Source: Thermoproteota archaeon (lineage in GTDB: Archaea > Thermoproteota > EX4484-205 > JAAOZP01). From it: a stretch of DNA of 5,152 bases. The stretch covers positions 1-5,152 of the forward strand of contig JANXDK010000043.1 in NCBI GenBank assembly GCA_025059435.1. The letters run 5' to 3'. The translations under genes and the position numbers were made by a program. Below the pieces are notes generated by a model. It was not told the origin of the DNA. It did no database searches and was given only the letters and a program-made list of their open reading frames with translations. This document shows, one piece after another, positions 1 to 5,152 of this stretch. Numbering within the stretch: position 1 is the first letter of the stretch; every line of letters begins with the position of its first letter.

Positions 1-869
1 TCATCCTCAATGTAAACTTCGCCTTTTTCTTCGAGCCTCTTTATAGCCCATTCGAATATTCCTGACCTTATTACGTCTGTTTCCCAATTCAACAAATCAT
101 AGAATATTCCGAAATTCCACGTGGTTTCAAGTTGACATTTGACTACTTCTTCAGAAAACTTTCTCGCGAATTCTGCTATCTCATTATTTCCTTCTTCTAT
201 TTTCCTTATAACTTCGCTCTTGAGCTTTCTAAGCTTCTCATCTTTGTTAATTCTCTCACTGTATTCAGCGTATACTTTTCCACTATACTCGTCGAACTTA
301 AGTCCCTCGGGGGGTTTCAGCGGTACTTTCATAAAATAATGTGCAACGATATTCTCTGCTACTTGAGAACCACTATCGTCTATGTAATTGACTACGAGTA
401 CTTCATGACCAAGAAACTTTAAGAACCTTGATAAAACGTCTCCTATTACCGCATTTCTGAGTGTTCCGATATGCAGGGCCTTATTTGGATTAGAATTAGT
501 ATGCTCTATTAGGATTCTTTTCTTAACTATAGGAAATTTACCATATTTTTCGCCTTTGGAAAGAACTTCGTTTAAAACAGAAATAGAATACTTGTCAAGA
601 TTGAAATTGAAATTGATAAAGCCATTAACGTTTTTAACATCTTTAAAGGATTCAAGCGTATCCAAGTTTATCTTATTTACTATTTTTTCAGCAATTTCAT
701 TCGGTCTCCCGCCGTATTTTTTTGCTAAATCAAATGCTACTGGAGTTGCAATATCCCCAAGCTCAGAGCTCGGAGGCTCTTCAACCCTTACCTCAGCCTC
801 GTAGCCAAGGCTTTTAACAGCCTTTTTTACTTCAATCCCTACTTTCTCGGCTTCCTCGAGAAACCCCAT
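1..869 (-). CDS. argS: Arginyl-tRNA synthetase, N-terminal part (partial, runs off left edge)
   Basis: Cytosolic class I aminoacyl-tRNA synthetase that charges tRNA-Arg with arginine using ATP. The frame is open for 289 codons from ATG 867-869 to the window edge, with no frameshift. Residues 1 to about 110 resemble the ArgRS N-terminal tRNA-recognition domain. The catalytic Rossmann domain then begins with the signature EHTNSNPNKALHIGTLRN at about 122-139, followed by NYIDDSGSQVA at about 161-171, both characteristic of ArgRS. The class I HIGH motif reads H133-I134-G135-T136, so its last His is Thr. The second half of the catalytic domain, any KMSKS-like loop and the anticodon-binding domain lie outside the window. 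The start is well fixed: an in-frame TAG lies ten codons upstream (897-899) with no other ATG between. No Shine-Dalgarno sequence is visible, so the mRNA may be leaderless. A 161-nt gap from the next upstream gene suggests its own promoter. Confidence 0.96.
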   Translation of the reverse strand, partial: MGFLEEAEKVGIEVKKAVKSLGYEAEVRVEEPPSSELGDIATPVAFDLAKKYGGRPNEIAEKIVNKINLDTLESFKDVKNVNGFINFNFNLDKYSISVLNEVLSKGEKYGKFPIVKKRILIEHTNSNPNKALHIGTLRNAVIGDVLSRFLKFLGHEVLVVNYIDDSGSQVAENIVAHYFMKVPLKPPEGLKFDEYSGKVYAEYSERINKDEKLRKLKSEVIRKIEEGNNEIAEFARKFSEEVVKCQLETTWNFGIFYDLLNWETDVIRSGIFEWAIKRLEEKGEVYIED

Positions 870-892
870 TCTGAACTTTTTTGGAAGAAAAA

Positions 893-904
893 TATGCTAA
901 TAAG
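893..904 (-). promoter_or_regulatory. Weak TATA-like element upstream of argS
   Basis: On the minus strand this reads CTTATTAGCATA, 24-35 nt upstream of the argS ATG. It is AT-rich and roughly at the distance expected for a TATA box serving a leaderless archaeal transcript, and argS has no visible ribosome binding site. The match to the archaeal TATA consensus is only fair and no clear purine-rich BRE precedes it. Confidence 0.35.
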
Positions 905-912
905 TATTGATG

Positions 913-926
913 CCATTCCTGAATGG
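913..926. repeat. Short perfect dyad upstream of argS (CCATTC-CT-GAATGG)
   Basis: Two 6-nt arms are exact reverse complements around a 2-nt centre. The dyad lies 44-57 nt upstream of the argS start, just beyond the TATA-like element. The 2-nt centre is too tight for a good RNA hairpin, so a binding site for a dimeric regulator is the more natural reading. A 6-bp dyad can also arise by chance in 161 nt of intergenic DNA. Confidence 0.3.
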
Positions 927-1012
927 TTTTTCAACCCAAGGTTTTATCTTGCCAGTATGAGGAGATTAAAAATGCTCAATGATTTTAGCTGTGTAAATAA
1001 GGTTTAGACAAT

Positions 1013-1017
1013 AAAAA
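1013..1017 (-). terminator. Possible T-tract terminator of the kinase/deaminase-like unit
   Basis: On the minus strand, TTTTT lies about 13 nt after the stop codon of the deaminase-like gene, in an AT-rich context. Archaeal RNA polymerase can terminate at short U-tracts without a hairpin. A second TTTTT lies about 40 nt further on (968-972). A single T5 run is weak evidence. Confidence 0.3.
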
Positions 1018-1030
1018 CATAGGAAAGGGA

Positions 1031-1552
1031 TTATTTGAGTCTATCGTAAAGCTTCCACTTTGAGGCGAGTCTTTCAAAATCCTTGCCGAAAACCTTTTTC
1101 ATATAAGGTATGTAAAACTCTATCTCTTCCTTGGTCATGTATTGGAATTGATATTCTCCTTCGTAAGGCGATGGTTCTCCCTCCCTTCTTATGAACTCTA
1201 TATGCATGAAGGGATCCCCCTTCCTAACAATAACTGGCTCCCTTTCGTTATTCAGGTTTACTATCTCGAGTGCTAACCTACCTATGAAGCCACTGTGGAC
1301 CTTTGCAGCATTCAGAAAGGAAAGACCAGCCCTCCCATAGCGGCTTTTAGCAGTAAGGTGTGCGACAATATTAGTTGGTGTAAACACTATTTCCTTAGAT
1401 ATTACATTCCTATGTTCCAAGTATTGCAGTTTAACGTCTTCCATTACGGTTAGAACATACCCGTCTCCATCCATATAATTCTCGTCGAATGGGTGTATTA
1501 TGGGGATTTTCCTAACGAGCTTAATAAGCTCGCTTCTACCCAGTATGCTCAT
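1031..1552 (-). CDS. Divergent dCTP deaminase / dUTPase-superfamily protein
   Basis: Canonical relatives (Dcd, DCD-DUT) deaminate dCTP to dUTP, or go on to dUMP, supplying dTTP precursors. With ATG 1550-1552 the protein has 173 residues, within the family range, and begins MSILGRSELIKLV like the usual MxLSDRxI start. An ATG 14 codons upstream (1592-1594) is in frame but would overlap the kinase gene and add a tail that fits no family N-terminus; GGTGA at 1563-1567 supports the shorter form. Landmarks: HPFDE at 20-24; AKSRYGRAGL at 68-77, matching the family GRSSxxRxGL; VHSGFIGRLALEIVN at 85-99, containing the catalytic-type Glu96; and C-terminal PYEGEYQFQ at 129-137. Several nucleotide-contact positions differ from Dcd: Arg to Lys69, Ser to Arg71, Asp to His86, Lys to Glu133. 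The fold is well supported, but dCTP deaminase activity is not. It sits 22 nt behind the kinase gene, probably in one transcript. Confidence 0.8.
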   Translation of the reverse strand: MSILGRSELIKLVRKIPIIHPFDENYMDGDGYVLTVMEDVKLQYLEHRNVISKEIVFTPTNIVAHLTAKSRYGRAGLSFLNAAKVHSGFIGRLALEIVNLNNEREPVIVRKGDPFMHIEFIRREGEPSPYEGEYQFQYMTKEEIEFYIPYMKKVFGKDFERLASKWKLYDRLK

Positions 1553-1562
1553 CGCTAAGCCT

Positions 1563-1567
1563 TCACC
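1563..1567 (-). promoter_or_regulatory. Ribosome binding site deciding the start of the deaminase-like gene
   Basis: On the minus strand, GGTGA lies 10 nt before ATG 1550-1552 and just after the kinase stop codon (1575-1577). It supports the 173-residue start over the ATG at 1592-1594, which lies inside the kinase gene and has no such site. Confidence 0.5.
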
Positions 1568-1574
1568 ATGGTCT

Positions 1575-2471
1575 CTAATATAAGTTTTCAACATCTCTCT
1601 TTAAAAGGTCAACCCTACGCTCTATTTCAACAGGATTGAGTATAAATAATGGCCCTGCTTTCTCAGCTTTAATACTTGCTGAAGCAGATGCATAAAGCCC
1701 AGCTTCCAACAAGCTCTCTTTTTCGATATGTTTTGCAAGAAATACTGCGGCATAAACATCACCGGCACCCGTTGGGTCAATGGCCTCTGTTTTAAAAGCA
1801 GGAATACGGTAACATGTTTTCCTATCCATTACAAAGGAACCGTGATCAGAATAAGTTATTTCAACGATTACATTTGGATTTAGATCGAAAAGTTCCCTTA
1901 CGTCATTTTCCAGGAAAAATAATTGTTCTTCAAGGCTCATGTGGATATAGTCAACGTATCTAAGGAATTCATCTGGCAACAACCTTTTAACGTTAATAAC
2001 GTAGTTCTCTTTTCCAACGCTTCTTATGAAGCCTTGAACGTCAATAGATATTTTGCAACCGGCTTCAACAAGCTCTTTAAAAACATTATAATCGATTTCG
2101 TTTAAAACAGGAGTGACATGGACAGCATGCAGACCTTTGAACATGCTTTTATCAACGGATATTCTGTCAGAAAGCTCCCCCCAGGTCCTTTGAATTCTCG
2201 AAGAACCCTTGTAAAGGTTTTCAAAAACAATGTTTCTCTCAACTTTCCGTGCTGAGATTTTAACACCCATGGCTTGAAGCTTCTCAATCCACTTGGGATC
2301 TATATCTGGACCATAAGATGTGAAAAGAATTGTCTCAACACCGATTCCAACAAGACTTACAGAAGAATAGAGACCTCCTCCACCTAAGAACCTGTAAGAT
2401 AAACCCCTGCTTTTGTTCAAATCTATTATTATAGCGCCCAATACGCCTATCTTTAGAGATTTTACGAGCAT
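1575..2471 (-). CDS. PfkB-family (ribokinase-like) carbohydrate/nucleoside kinase, substrate unknown
   Basis: Cytosolic kinase of the PfkB/ribokinase family, which transfers a phosphate from a nucleotide to a hydroxyl of a sugar, nucleoside or related small molecule. It has 298 residues, a normal length. The N-terminal strand KIGVLGAIIIDL (7-18) is followed by the glycine-rich GGGG at 30-33, equivalent to PfkB signature 1. The C-terminal signature 2, DPTGAGD, is at 232-238; its Gly-Ala-Gly forms the anion hole and Asp238 is the expected catalytic base. Ribokinase, nucleoside kinase, inositol kinase and sugar-acid kinase members look alike at this level, so I give no substrate. The ATG at 2469-2471 has no Shine-Dalgarno sequence, but ATAAATA is centred 28 nt upstream, so the transcript is probably leaderless. 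It is the first gene of a leftward pair with the deaminase-like gene, a pairing that weakly favours a nucleoside or nucleotide role. Confidence 0.88.
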   Translation of the reverse strand: MLVKSLKIGVLGAIIIDLNKSRGLSYRFLGGGGLYSSVSLVGIGVETILFTSYGPDIDPKWIEKLQAMGVKISARKVERNIVFENLYKGSSRIQRTWGELSDRISVDKSMFKGLHAVHVTPVLNEIDYNVFKELVEAGCKISIDVQGFIRSVGKENYVINVKRLLPDEFLRYVDYIHMSLEEQLFFLENDVRELFDLNPNVIVEITYSDHGSFVMDRKTCYRIPAFKTEAIDPTGAGDVYAAVFLAKHIEKESLLEAGLYASASASIKAEKAGPLFILNPVEIERRVDLLKRDVENLY

Positions 2472-2495
2472 TTAAGAGAAGTTATGAATTACTCC

Positions 2496-2502
2496 TATTT
2501 AT
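2496..2502 (-). promoter_or_regulatory. TATA box of the leftward kinase/deaminase-like unit
   Basis: ATAAATA on the minus strand is centred about 28 nt upstream of the kinase ATG, the position expected for a leaderless archaeal transcript. The absence of a ribosome binding site before that ATG is consistent with this. Confidence 0.55.
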
Positions 2503-2513
2503 CACTAACCTTA

Positions 2514-2528
2514 ATGAAAAATTTAAAT
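2514..2528 (+). promoter_or_regulatory. BRE/TATA promoter of the por operon
   Basis: The plus strand reads TGAAAAATTTAAATT: a purine-rich A-run in the BRE position followed by TTTAAATT, a good archaeal TATA box. Transcription would start about 25 nt downstream, near 2548-2552, leaving a leader of about 85 nt before the first por gene. A second AT-rich stretch at 2551-2560 (ATTAATAAAT) is a weaker alternative that would give a leader of about 55 nt. Confidence 0.5.
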
Positions 2529-2562
2529 TCACATCTGTCACTTATAGTTGATTAATAAATTC

Positions 2563-2587
2563 TCTCAATTAAAGTCCATAATTGGGG
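2563..2587 (+). promoter_or_regulatory. Predicted hairpin (or operator dyad) in the por leader
   Basis: CAATTA (2566-2571) and TAATTG (2579-2584) are exact reverse complements around the 7-nt loop AAGTCCA. In RNA the stem extends outward to 9 bp (2563-2571 with 2579-2587) using two G-U pairs. It lies just downstream of the inferred transcription start, so it could act as RNA structure or as a repressor site on DNA. The arms are AT-rich, so chance is a real alternative. Confidence 0.35.
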
Positions 2588-2635
2588 TAAAGTGTATAAG
2601 GCAGTGTTCCAAGCCGGTTTTGAGGCTGAATAAAG

Positions 2636-3202
2636 ATGAAAAAAGTAAGTAAGATTATTGAAATAAAGTGGCAAGGTAGGGGAGGACAGGGAGTAGTCTT
2701 AGCGAACCAACTGATTGGAATGGCACTTTTTGAAGAAGGCAAGCACATTCAAACATTTCCAGACTTCGGTCCGGAAAGAACTGGAGGGCCTGTGAGAGGT
2801 TATACTCGTTTCTCGGAAGAACCGATTGACGTACATTCTTTCGTCTACGAACCTGACATTCTTGCAGTCATAGACCCGTATTTCGCAGAAGACCCTAGCG
2901 TATACACTGGTCTTAAGCCTACGAGTATAGTGGTGGTTAACTCAGCCAAGAAGCCGCATGAACTTATTAGGAAGTTAGACATTAAAGTCGGGAAATTTGG
3001 AGTTGTAGATGCTCTGAGAATATCTAAGGAGGTCTTCGGCACATATGTTTTCAACACGCCCGTTCTGGGAGGGCTTGTAAAGCTAACGGAGATGGTGAGG
3101 CTAGAGACGTTAGAGAAGCTAATTATGAGCAGATTCCCTGGAAAATTAGGTGAGCTAAACATCCAGGCTCTAAGAAGAGGATTTGAGGAGGTGGTGGCGT
3201 AA
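2636..3202 (+). CDS. porG: Pyruvate (2-oxoacid):ferredoxin oxidoreductase, gamma subunit
   Basis: Gamma subunit of the heterotetrameric enzyme that converts pyruvate or another 2-oxoacid plus CoA to acyl-CoA and CO2 and reduces ferredoxin; domain III family. It has 188 residues, the usual length. The family hallmark GRGGQG is at 14-19, at the end of the first strand (EIKWQGRGGQG). The second hallmark, FPDFGPERTGGPVRGYTR, covers 41-58; many homologues have GAPV where this has GGPV. NTPVLGGL follows near residues 139-146. The start is secure: an in-frame TGA at 2627-2629 leaves ATG 2636 as the first start, with a modest GAGG site 10 nt upstream. It is the first gene of the operon, and its stop codon directly abuts the delta start. 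Gamma subunits can be shared between pyruvate and branched-chain oxidoreductases in some archaea, so the substrate is inferred. Confidence 0.93.
   Translation: MKKVSKIIEIKWQGRGGQGVVLANQLIGMALFEEGKHIQTFPDFGPERTGGPVRGYTRFSEEPIDVHSFVYEPDILAVIDPYFAEDPSVYTGLKPTSIVVVNSAKKPHELIRKLDIKVGKFGVVDALRISKEVFGTYVFNTPVLGGLVKLTEMVRLETLEKLIMSRFPGKLGELNIQALRRGFEEVVA
3187..3193 (+). promoter_or_regulatory. Strong Shine-Dalgarno site for porD
   Basis: GGAGGTG lies inside the last codons of porG, 9 nt before the porD ATG. It shows that internal genes of this operon use SD-led initiation, unlike the apparently leaderless kinase gene on the opposite strand. Confidence 0.8.
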
Positions 3203-3481
3203 ATGGGTACTTCAGTAACCTGGAGGGAAATAGACTTAGGCGGTAGCGTAGCGGGTGGTACAAGCGAGAATTATAAGACTGGGAACTGGAGGGTAGAGAG
3301 GCCAGTCATAGATTATGGTAAATGCGTTAAATGTCTAATATGCTGGCTCTATTGTCCGGAACCAGCGATAGTAAGAAGGGGAAATGAAGTGAGGGTAGAT
3401 TATGATTACTGCAAAGGTTGCGGTATTTGTGCGGAGGAATGCCCTGTAAAGGCAATAAGTATGGTTCCAGAGGAGGTGTAG
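3203..3481 (+). CDS. porD: Pyruvate (2-oxoacid):ferredoxin oxidoreductase, delta subunit (2x[4Fe-4S] ferredoxin-like)
   Basis: Small electron-transfer subunit that passes electrons from the thiamine site towards ferredoxin. It has 92 residues, typical of the family. The N-terminal arm carries TWREIDLGGSV (6-16) and KTGNWR (25-30), both usual for this subunit. Two complete cluster motifs follow: Cys41, Cys44, Cys47 and Cys51-Pro, then Cys70, Cys73, Cys76 and Cys80-Pro, the CxxCxxCxxxCP pattern that binds two [4Fe-4S] clusters with crossed ligands. No ligand is missing. The ATG follows the porG stop without a gap and has a strong SD site, so the start is secure. It is fused to neither gamma nor beta, as is normal for archaeal four-subunit enzymes. 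Confidence 0.94.
   Translation: MGTSVTWREIDLGGSVAGGTSENYKTGNWRVERPVIDYGKCVKCLICWLYCPEPAIVRRGNEVRVDYDYCKGCGICAEECPVKAISMVPEEV
3472..3478 (+). promoter_or_regulatory. Strong Shine-Dalgarno site fixing the porA start
   Basis: GGAGGTG in the last codons of porD lies 8 nt before ATG 3487. It decides against the in-frame ATG at 3418 inside porD, which would add 23 residues unlike any family N-terminus. Confidence 0.8.
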
Positions 3482-3486
3482 GAAAA

Positions 3487-4683
3487 ATGATAACCAAGTC
3501 ACTATCAAGGCAGCATAGGATAGCTCTAACAGGCAACGATGCAGTAGCATATGCAGTCAAACAGGCAAAAGTAGATGTGATAAGCGCCTATCCGATAACA
3601 CCGCAGACATTCGTAGTAGAAACTCTCTCGAGATATGTTTACGATGGTGAGCTAGATGCGAAATTCATCGCGGTAGAATCAGAGCATTCAGCTATGTCTG
3701 CTGTAATAGGAGCATCACTAGCTGGGGCGAGAACATTCACCGCAACATCAAGCCAGGGACTAGCTTACATGTGGGAAGCACTATATGCTGCCTCAGGACT
3801 AAGACTACCAATAGTAATGGCGCTAGCAGCAAGGGCATTATCGGCACCACTAAATATACATAACGATCACTCCGATTTCTTCGGGATGAGAGATGCAGGT
3901 TGGATAATGTTTAACGGCGAGGAAGCGCAGGAAACGTACGACTTAACCATAATGGCTTACAAGATCGCTGAAGATCCAAGAGTATTACTACCAGTAGTGG
4001 TATCATACGATGGATTCATAGTATCTCATGCGATAAGTGATTTCTACGCTTTGAACGATGACGTTGTAGCTGAATTCCTGGGCAAGAGGACAACAGGCCC
4101 GAAAATAGATCCAGACAATCCGCGTAGCTTCGGAGTGTTGGCACTCCAAGATTCATACTTCGAGTTTAAAAGACAACAATACGAGGCAATGGAAAAAAGT
4201 AGGCAAGTAATCCAAGAAGTTTTCAAAAAATATGCTGAAATATCCGGGAGAGAATACAGGCCACTCAAAGAATACATGACGGAAGACGCTGAAACATGCA
4301 TAGTAGCAATGGGAAGTACAGTGGGTACGGCAAGACAAGCCATTAGAATACTAAGGGAAAGAGGTGAGAAAGTAGGAGTAGTAGGAATACTACAATATAG
4401 ACCATGGCCAACCAAGGAAGTGGAACAAATATTCTCAAAGTTCAAAAAGATAATAGTAATGGAGAAAACAGTAAGCCACGGGGCAAGAGCAGGACCAATG
4501 TACGAAGACATTGCGTCAACACTATATCCAAAGTATAGTAATGTAAAAATGATAGACTATACATACGGTCTGGGAGGTAGAGACATATCGCCACAGGGAA
4601 TAATTGACATCTATAGATTTGGAAAAGAACTCATAGAAAAGGATAGGAACGATAAGGTTCAGTTCTATGGGGTGAGAGAATGA
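3487..4683 (+). CDS. porA: Pyruvate (2-oxoacid):ferredoxin oxidoreductase, alpha subunit
   Basis: Alpha subunit, which contributes the pyrimidine-binding (domain I) and transketolase-C-like (domain II) parts of the enzyme and helps form the 2-oxoacid and CoA sites. It has 398 residues, a normal length. LTGNDAVAYA (14-23) opens domain I; YPITPQT at 35-41 is the strongest family signature; ESEHSA at 64-69 is followed by FTATSSQG (84-91), and the HNDHSDFFGMRDAGWI segment lies further on. The glycine-rich VAMGSTVGTAR and the KTVSHGARAGPMYED stretches mark the C-terminal domain. The start at 3487 is preferred over an in-frame ATG at 3418 because the latter lies inside porD and the site at 3472-3478 sits correctly. 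The gap from porD is 5 nt, and the stop overlaps the beta start by 4 nt (ATGA). Third codon positions are much richer in A here than in porG. Confidence 0.95.
   Translation: MITKSLSRQHRIALTGNDAVAYAVKQAKVDVISAYPITPQTFVVETLSRYVYDGELDAKFIAVESEHSAMSAVIGASLAGARTFTATSSQGLAYMWEALYAASGLRLPIVMALAARALSAPLNIHNDHSDFFGMRDAGWIMFNGEEAQETYDLTIMAYKIAEDPRVLLPVVVSYDGFIVSHAISDFYALNDDVVAEFLGKRTTGPKIDPDNPRSFGVLALQDSYFEFKRQQYEAMEKSRQVIQEVFKKYAEISGREYRPLKEYMTEDAETCIVAMGSTVGTARQAIRILRERGEKVGVVGILQYRPWPTKEVEQIFSKFKKIIVMEKTVSHGARAGPMYEDIASTLYPKYSNVKMIDYTYGLGGRDISPQGIIDIYRFGKELIEKDRNDKVQFYGVRE
4669..4675 (+). promoter_or_regulatory. Shine-Dalgarno site for porB, close-spaced
   Basis: GGGGTGA within the last codons of porA ends only 4 nt before the porB ATG, which overlaps the porA stop as ATGA. 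The short spacing together with the overlap suggests coupled translation of alpha and beta. Confidence 0.6.
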
Positions 4684-5152
4684 GCAAACTAGAACCGATA
4701 GGAAAAATCTCAGATTTACCAGAGGAGTCAAAATTTAGACCAGGACATAGATTATGCGCAGGATGTGGACCAGCGATAACAGTAAAAATTATAACACTAG
4801 CAGTTCCTGAAGCAGTAATAGTAAACTCGACGGGATGCGTAGAAGTTAGCACAAGTATATACCCGTATTCAGCGTGGAAAACACCATGGATACACGTATT
4901 ATTCCAAAACAACGCTCCGGTGGCATCAGGAATAGCTGCGGCACTTGAAAAACTCTCAGCGGAAGGGAGAGCAAAGAAAATACCGGTTATAGCATTAGGA
5001 GGAGATGGTGCAACATTCGACATAGGACTGGGAGCTATATCGGGAGCACTAGAAAGATTAGATAGAATAATTTATATATGCTATGATAACGAAGCATATA
5101 TGAATACTGGTATTCAGAGATCTGGAGCTACTATTTTAGGTAGTGCAACCAC
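4680..5152 (+). CDS. porB: Pyruvate (2-oxoacid):ferredoxin oxidoreductase, beta subunit (partial, runs off right edge)
   Basis: Beta subunit, which binds thiamine diphosphate and the active-site-proximal [4Fe-4S] cluster. The first 157 codons are present, roughly half of the usual length. GHRLCAGCGPA (22-32) gives cluster ligands Cys26 and Cys29; STGCVE gives Cys53; the fourth expected Cys is beyond the edge. YPYSAWKTPWIHVLFQN (61-77) is a typical beta segment. The thiamine diphosphate/Mg site is clear: GGDGATFDIG at 107-116, followed by YDNEAYMNTG at 135-144, then QRSGAT. The start is fixed by the ATGA overlap with porA and by the family-like N-terminus. The sequence fits pyruvate enzymes, but 2-ketoisovalerate or other 2-oxoacid enzymes are close in this region, so substrate specificity remains an inference. 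Confidence 0.95.
   Translation, partial: MSKLEPIGKISDLPEESKFRPGHRLCAGCGPAITVKIITLAVPEAVIVNSTGCVEVSTSIYPYSAWKTPWIHVLFQNNAPVASGIAAALEKLSAEGRAKKIPVIALGGDGATFDIGLGAISGALERLDRIIYICYDNEAYMNTGIQRSGATILGSAT

Noticed and set aside
132..804. Plus-strand ORFs opposite argS
   Set aside because: They are antisense shadows: the minus strand is a continuous, well-conserved ArgRS frame and the plus-strand products resemble nothing.
933..943. Inverted repeat AACC-CAA-GGTT
   Set aside because: A 4-bp stem with a 3-nt loop is expected by chance and has no T-tract or promoter context.
910..960. Plus-strand 16-codon ORF in the argS upstream gap
   Set aside because: It is too short, has no ribosome binding site, and runs through the dyad and argS upstream region; nothing supports translation.
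904..985. Possible C/D box sRNA (TTGATGC, CTGA and TATGAGGA-like boxes)
   Set aside because: The box C match is imperfect, the C to D' spacing leaves only about 5 nt for a guide, and there is no proper terminal CTGA box.
1553..1594. Longer start for the deaminase-like gene (ATG 1592-1594, 187 residues)
   Set aside because: It overlaps the kinase gene and adds a 14-residue tail without family likeness; the downstream ATG has a GGTGA site and matches the usual Dcd N-terminus.
3418..3486. Longer start for porA from ATG 3418
   Set aside because: Those codons lie in porD's second cluster region in another frame; the strong SD site before ATG 3487 fixes the start.
4044..5023. Minus-strand ORFs opposite porA and porB
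   Set aside because: They are shadows of strongly conserved plus-strand genes; Ser/Leu-rich products of this kind arise from antisense reading.

Overview
The window most likely comes from an archaeon, probably a thermophilic member of the Thermoproteota (TACK group). The evidence is a four-gene porGDAB-type 2-oxoacid:ferredoxin oxidoreductase operon, archaeal TATA/BRE-like promoter signals, one apparently leaderless gene (start codon about 28 nt from the TATA centre), strong GGAGGTG ribosome binding sites inside the operon, and an archaeal-looking arginyl-tRNA synthetase. The lineage is inferred from these features; no 16S rRNA gene or other marker is present.

Layout. Positions 1-869 (minus strand) hold the N-terminal 289 codons of arginyl-tRNA synthetase, which runs off the left edge. 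Positions 870-1030 are non-coding; they hold the argS upstream region, a short perfect dyad and a T-tract after the next gene. Positions 1031-2471 (minus strand) carry a two-gene unit transcribed leftwards: a PfkB-family kinase, then 22 nt later a divergent member of the dCTP deaminase/dUTPase fold. Positions 2472-2635 form a compact divergent promoter region with back-to-back TATA boxes and, on the por side, a leader of roughly 85 nt with a predicted hairpin. Positions 2636-5152 (plus strand) are the por operon: gamma, delta (2x[4Fe-4S]), alpha and the start of beta, tightly packed (0 nt gap, 5 nt gap, 4 nt overlap) and cut by the right edge.

Function. The por genes encode a heterotetramer that oxidatively decarboxylates pyruvate or a related 2-oxoacid to the acyl-CoA, using thiamine diphosphate (beta), iron-sulfur clusters (delta, beta) and ferredoxin as electron acceptor. 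The kinase and deaminase-like pair may act on nucleosides/nucleotides or sugars, but the substrate cannot be read from the sequence. The items most worth a second look are the deaminase-like protein, which keeps the catalytic Glu but has replaced several triphosphate-pocket residues; the HIGT variant of the ArgRS HIGH motif; the divergent promoter with its leader hairpin; and a clear change in third-codon-position composition along the por operon. I saw no RNA gene, CRISPR array, mobile element or clearly new system.
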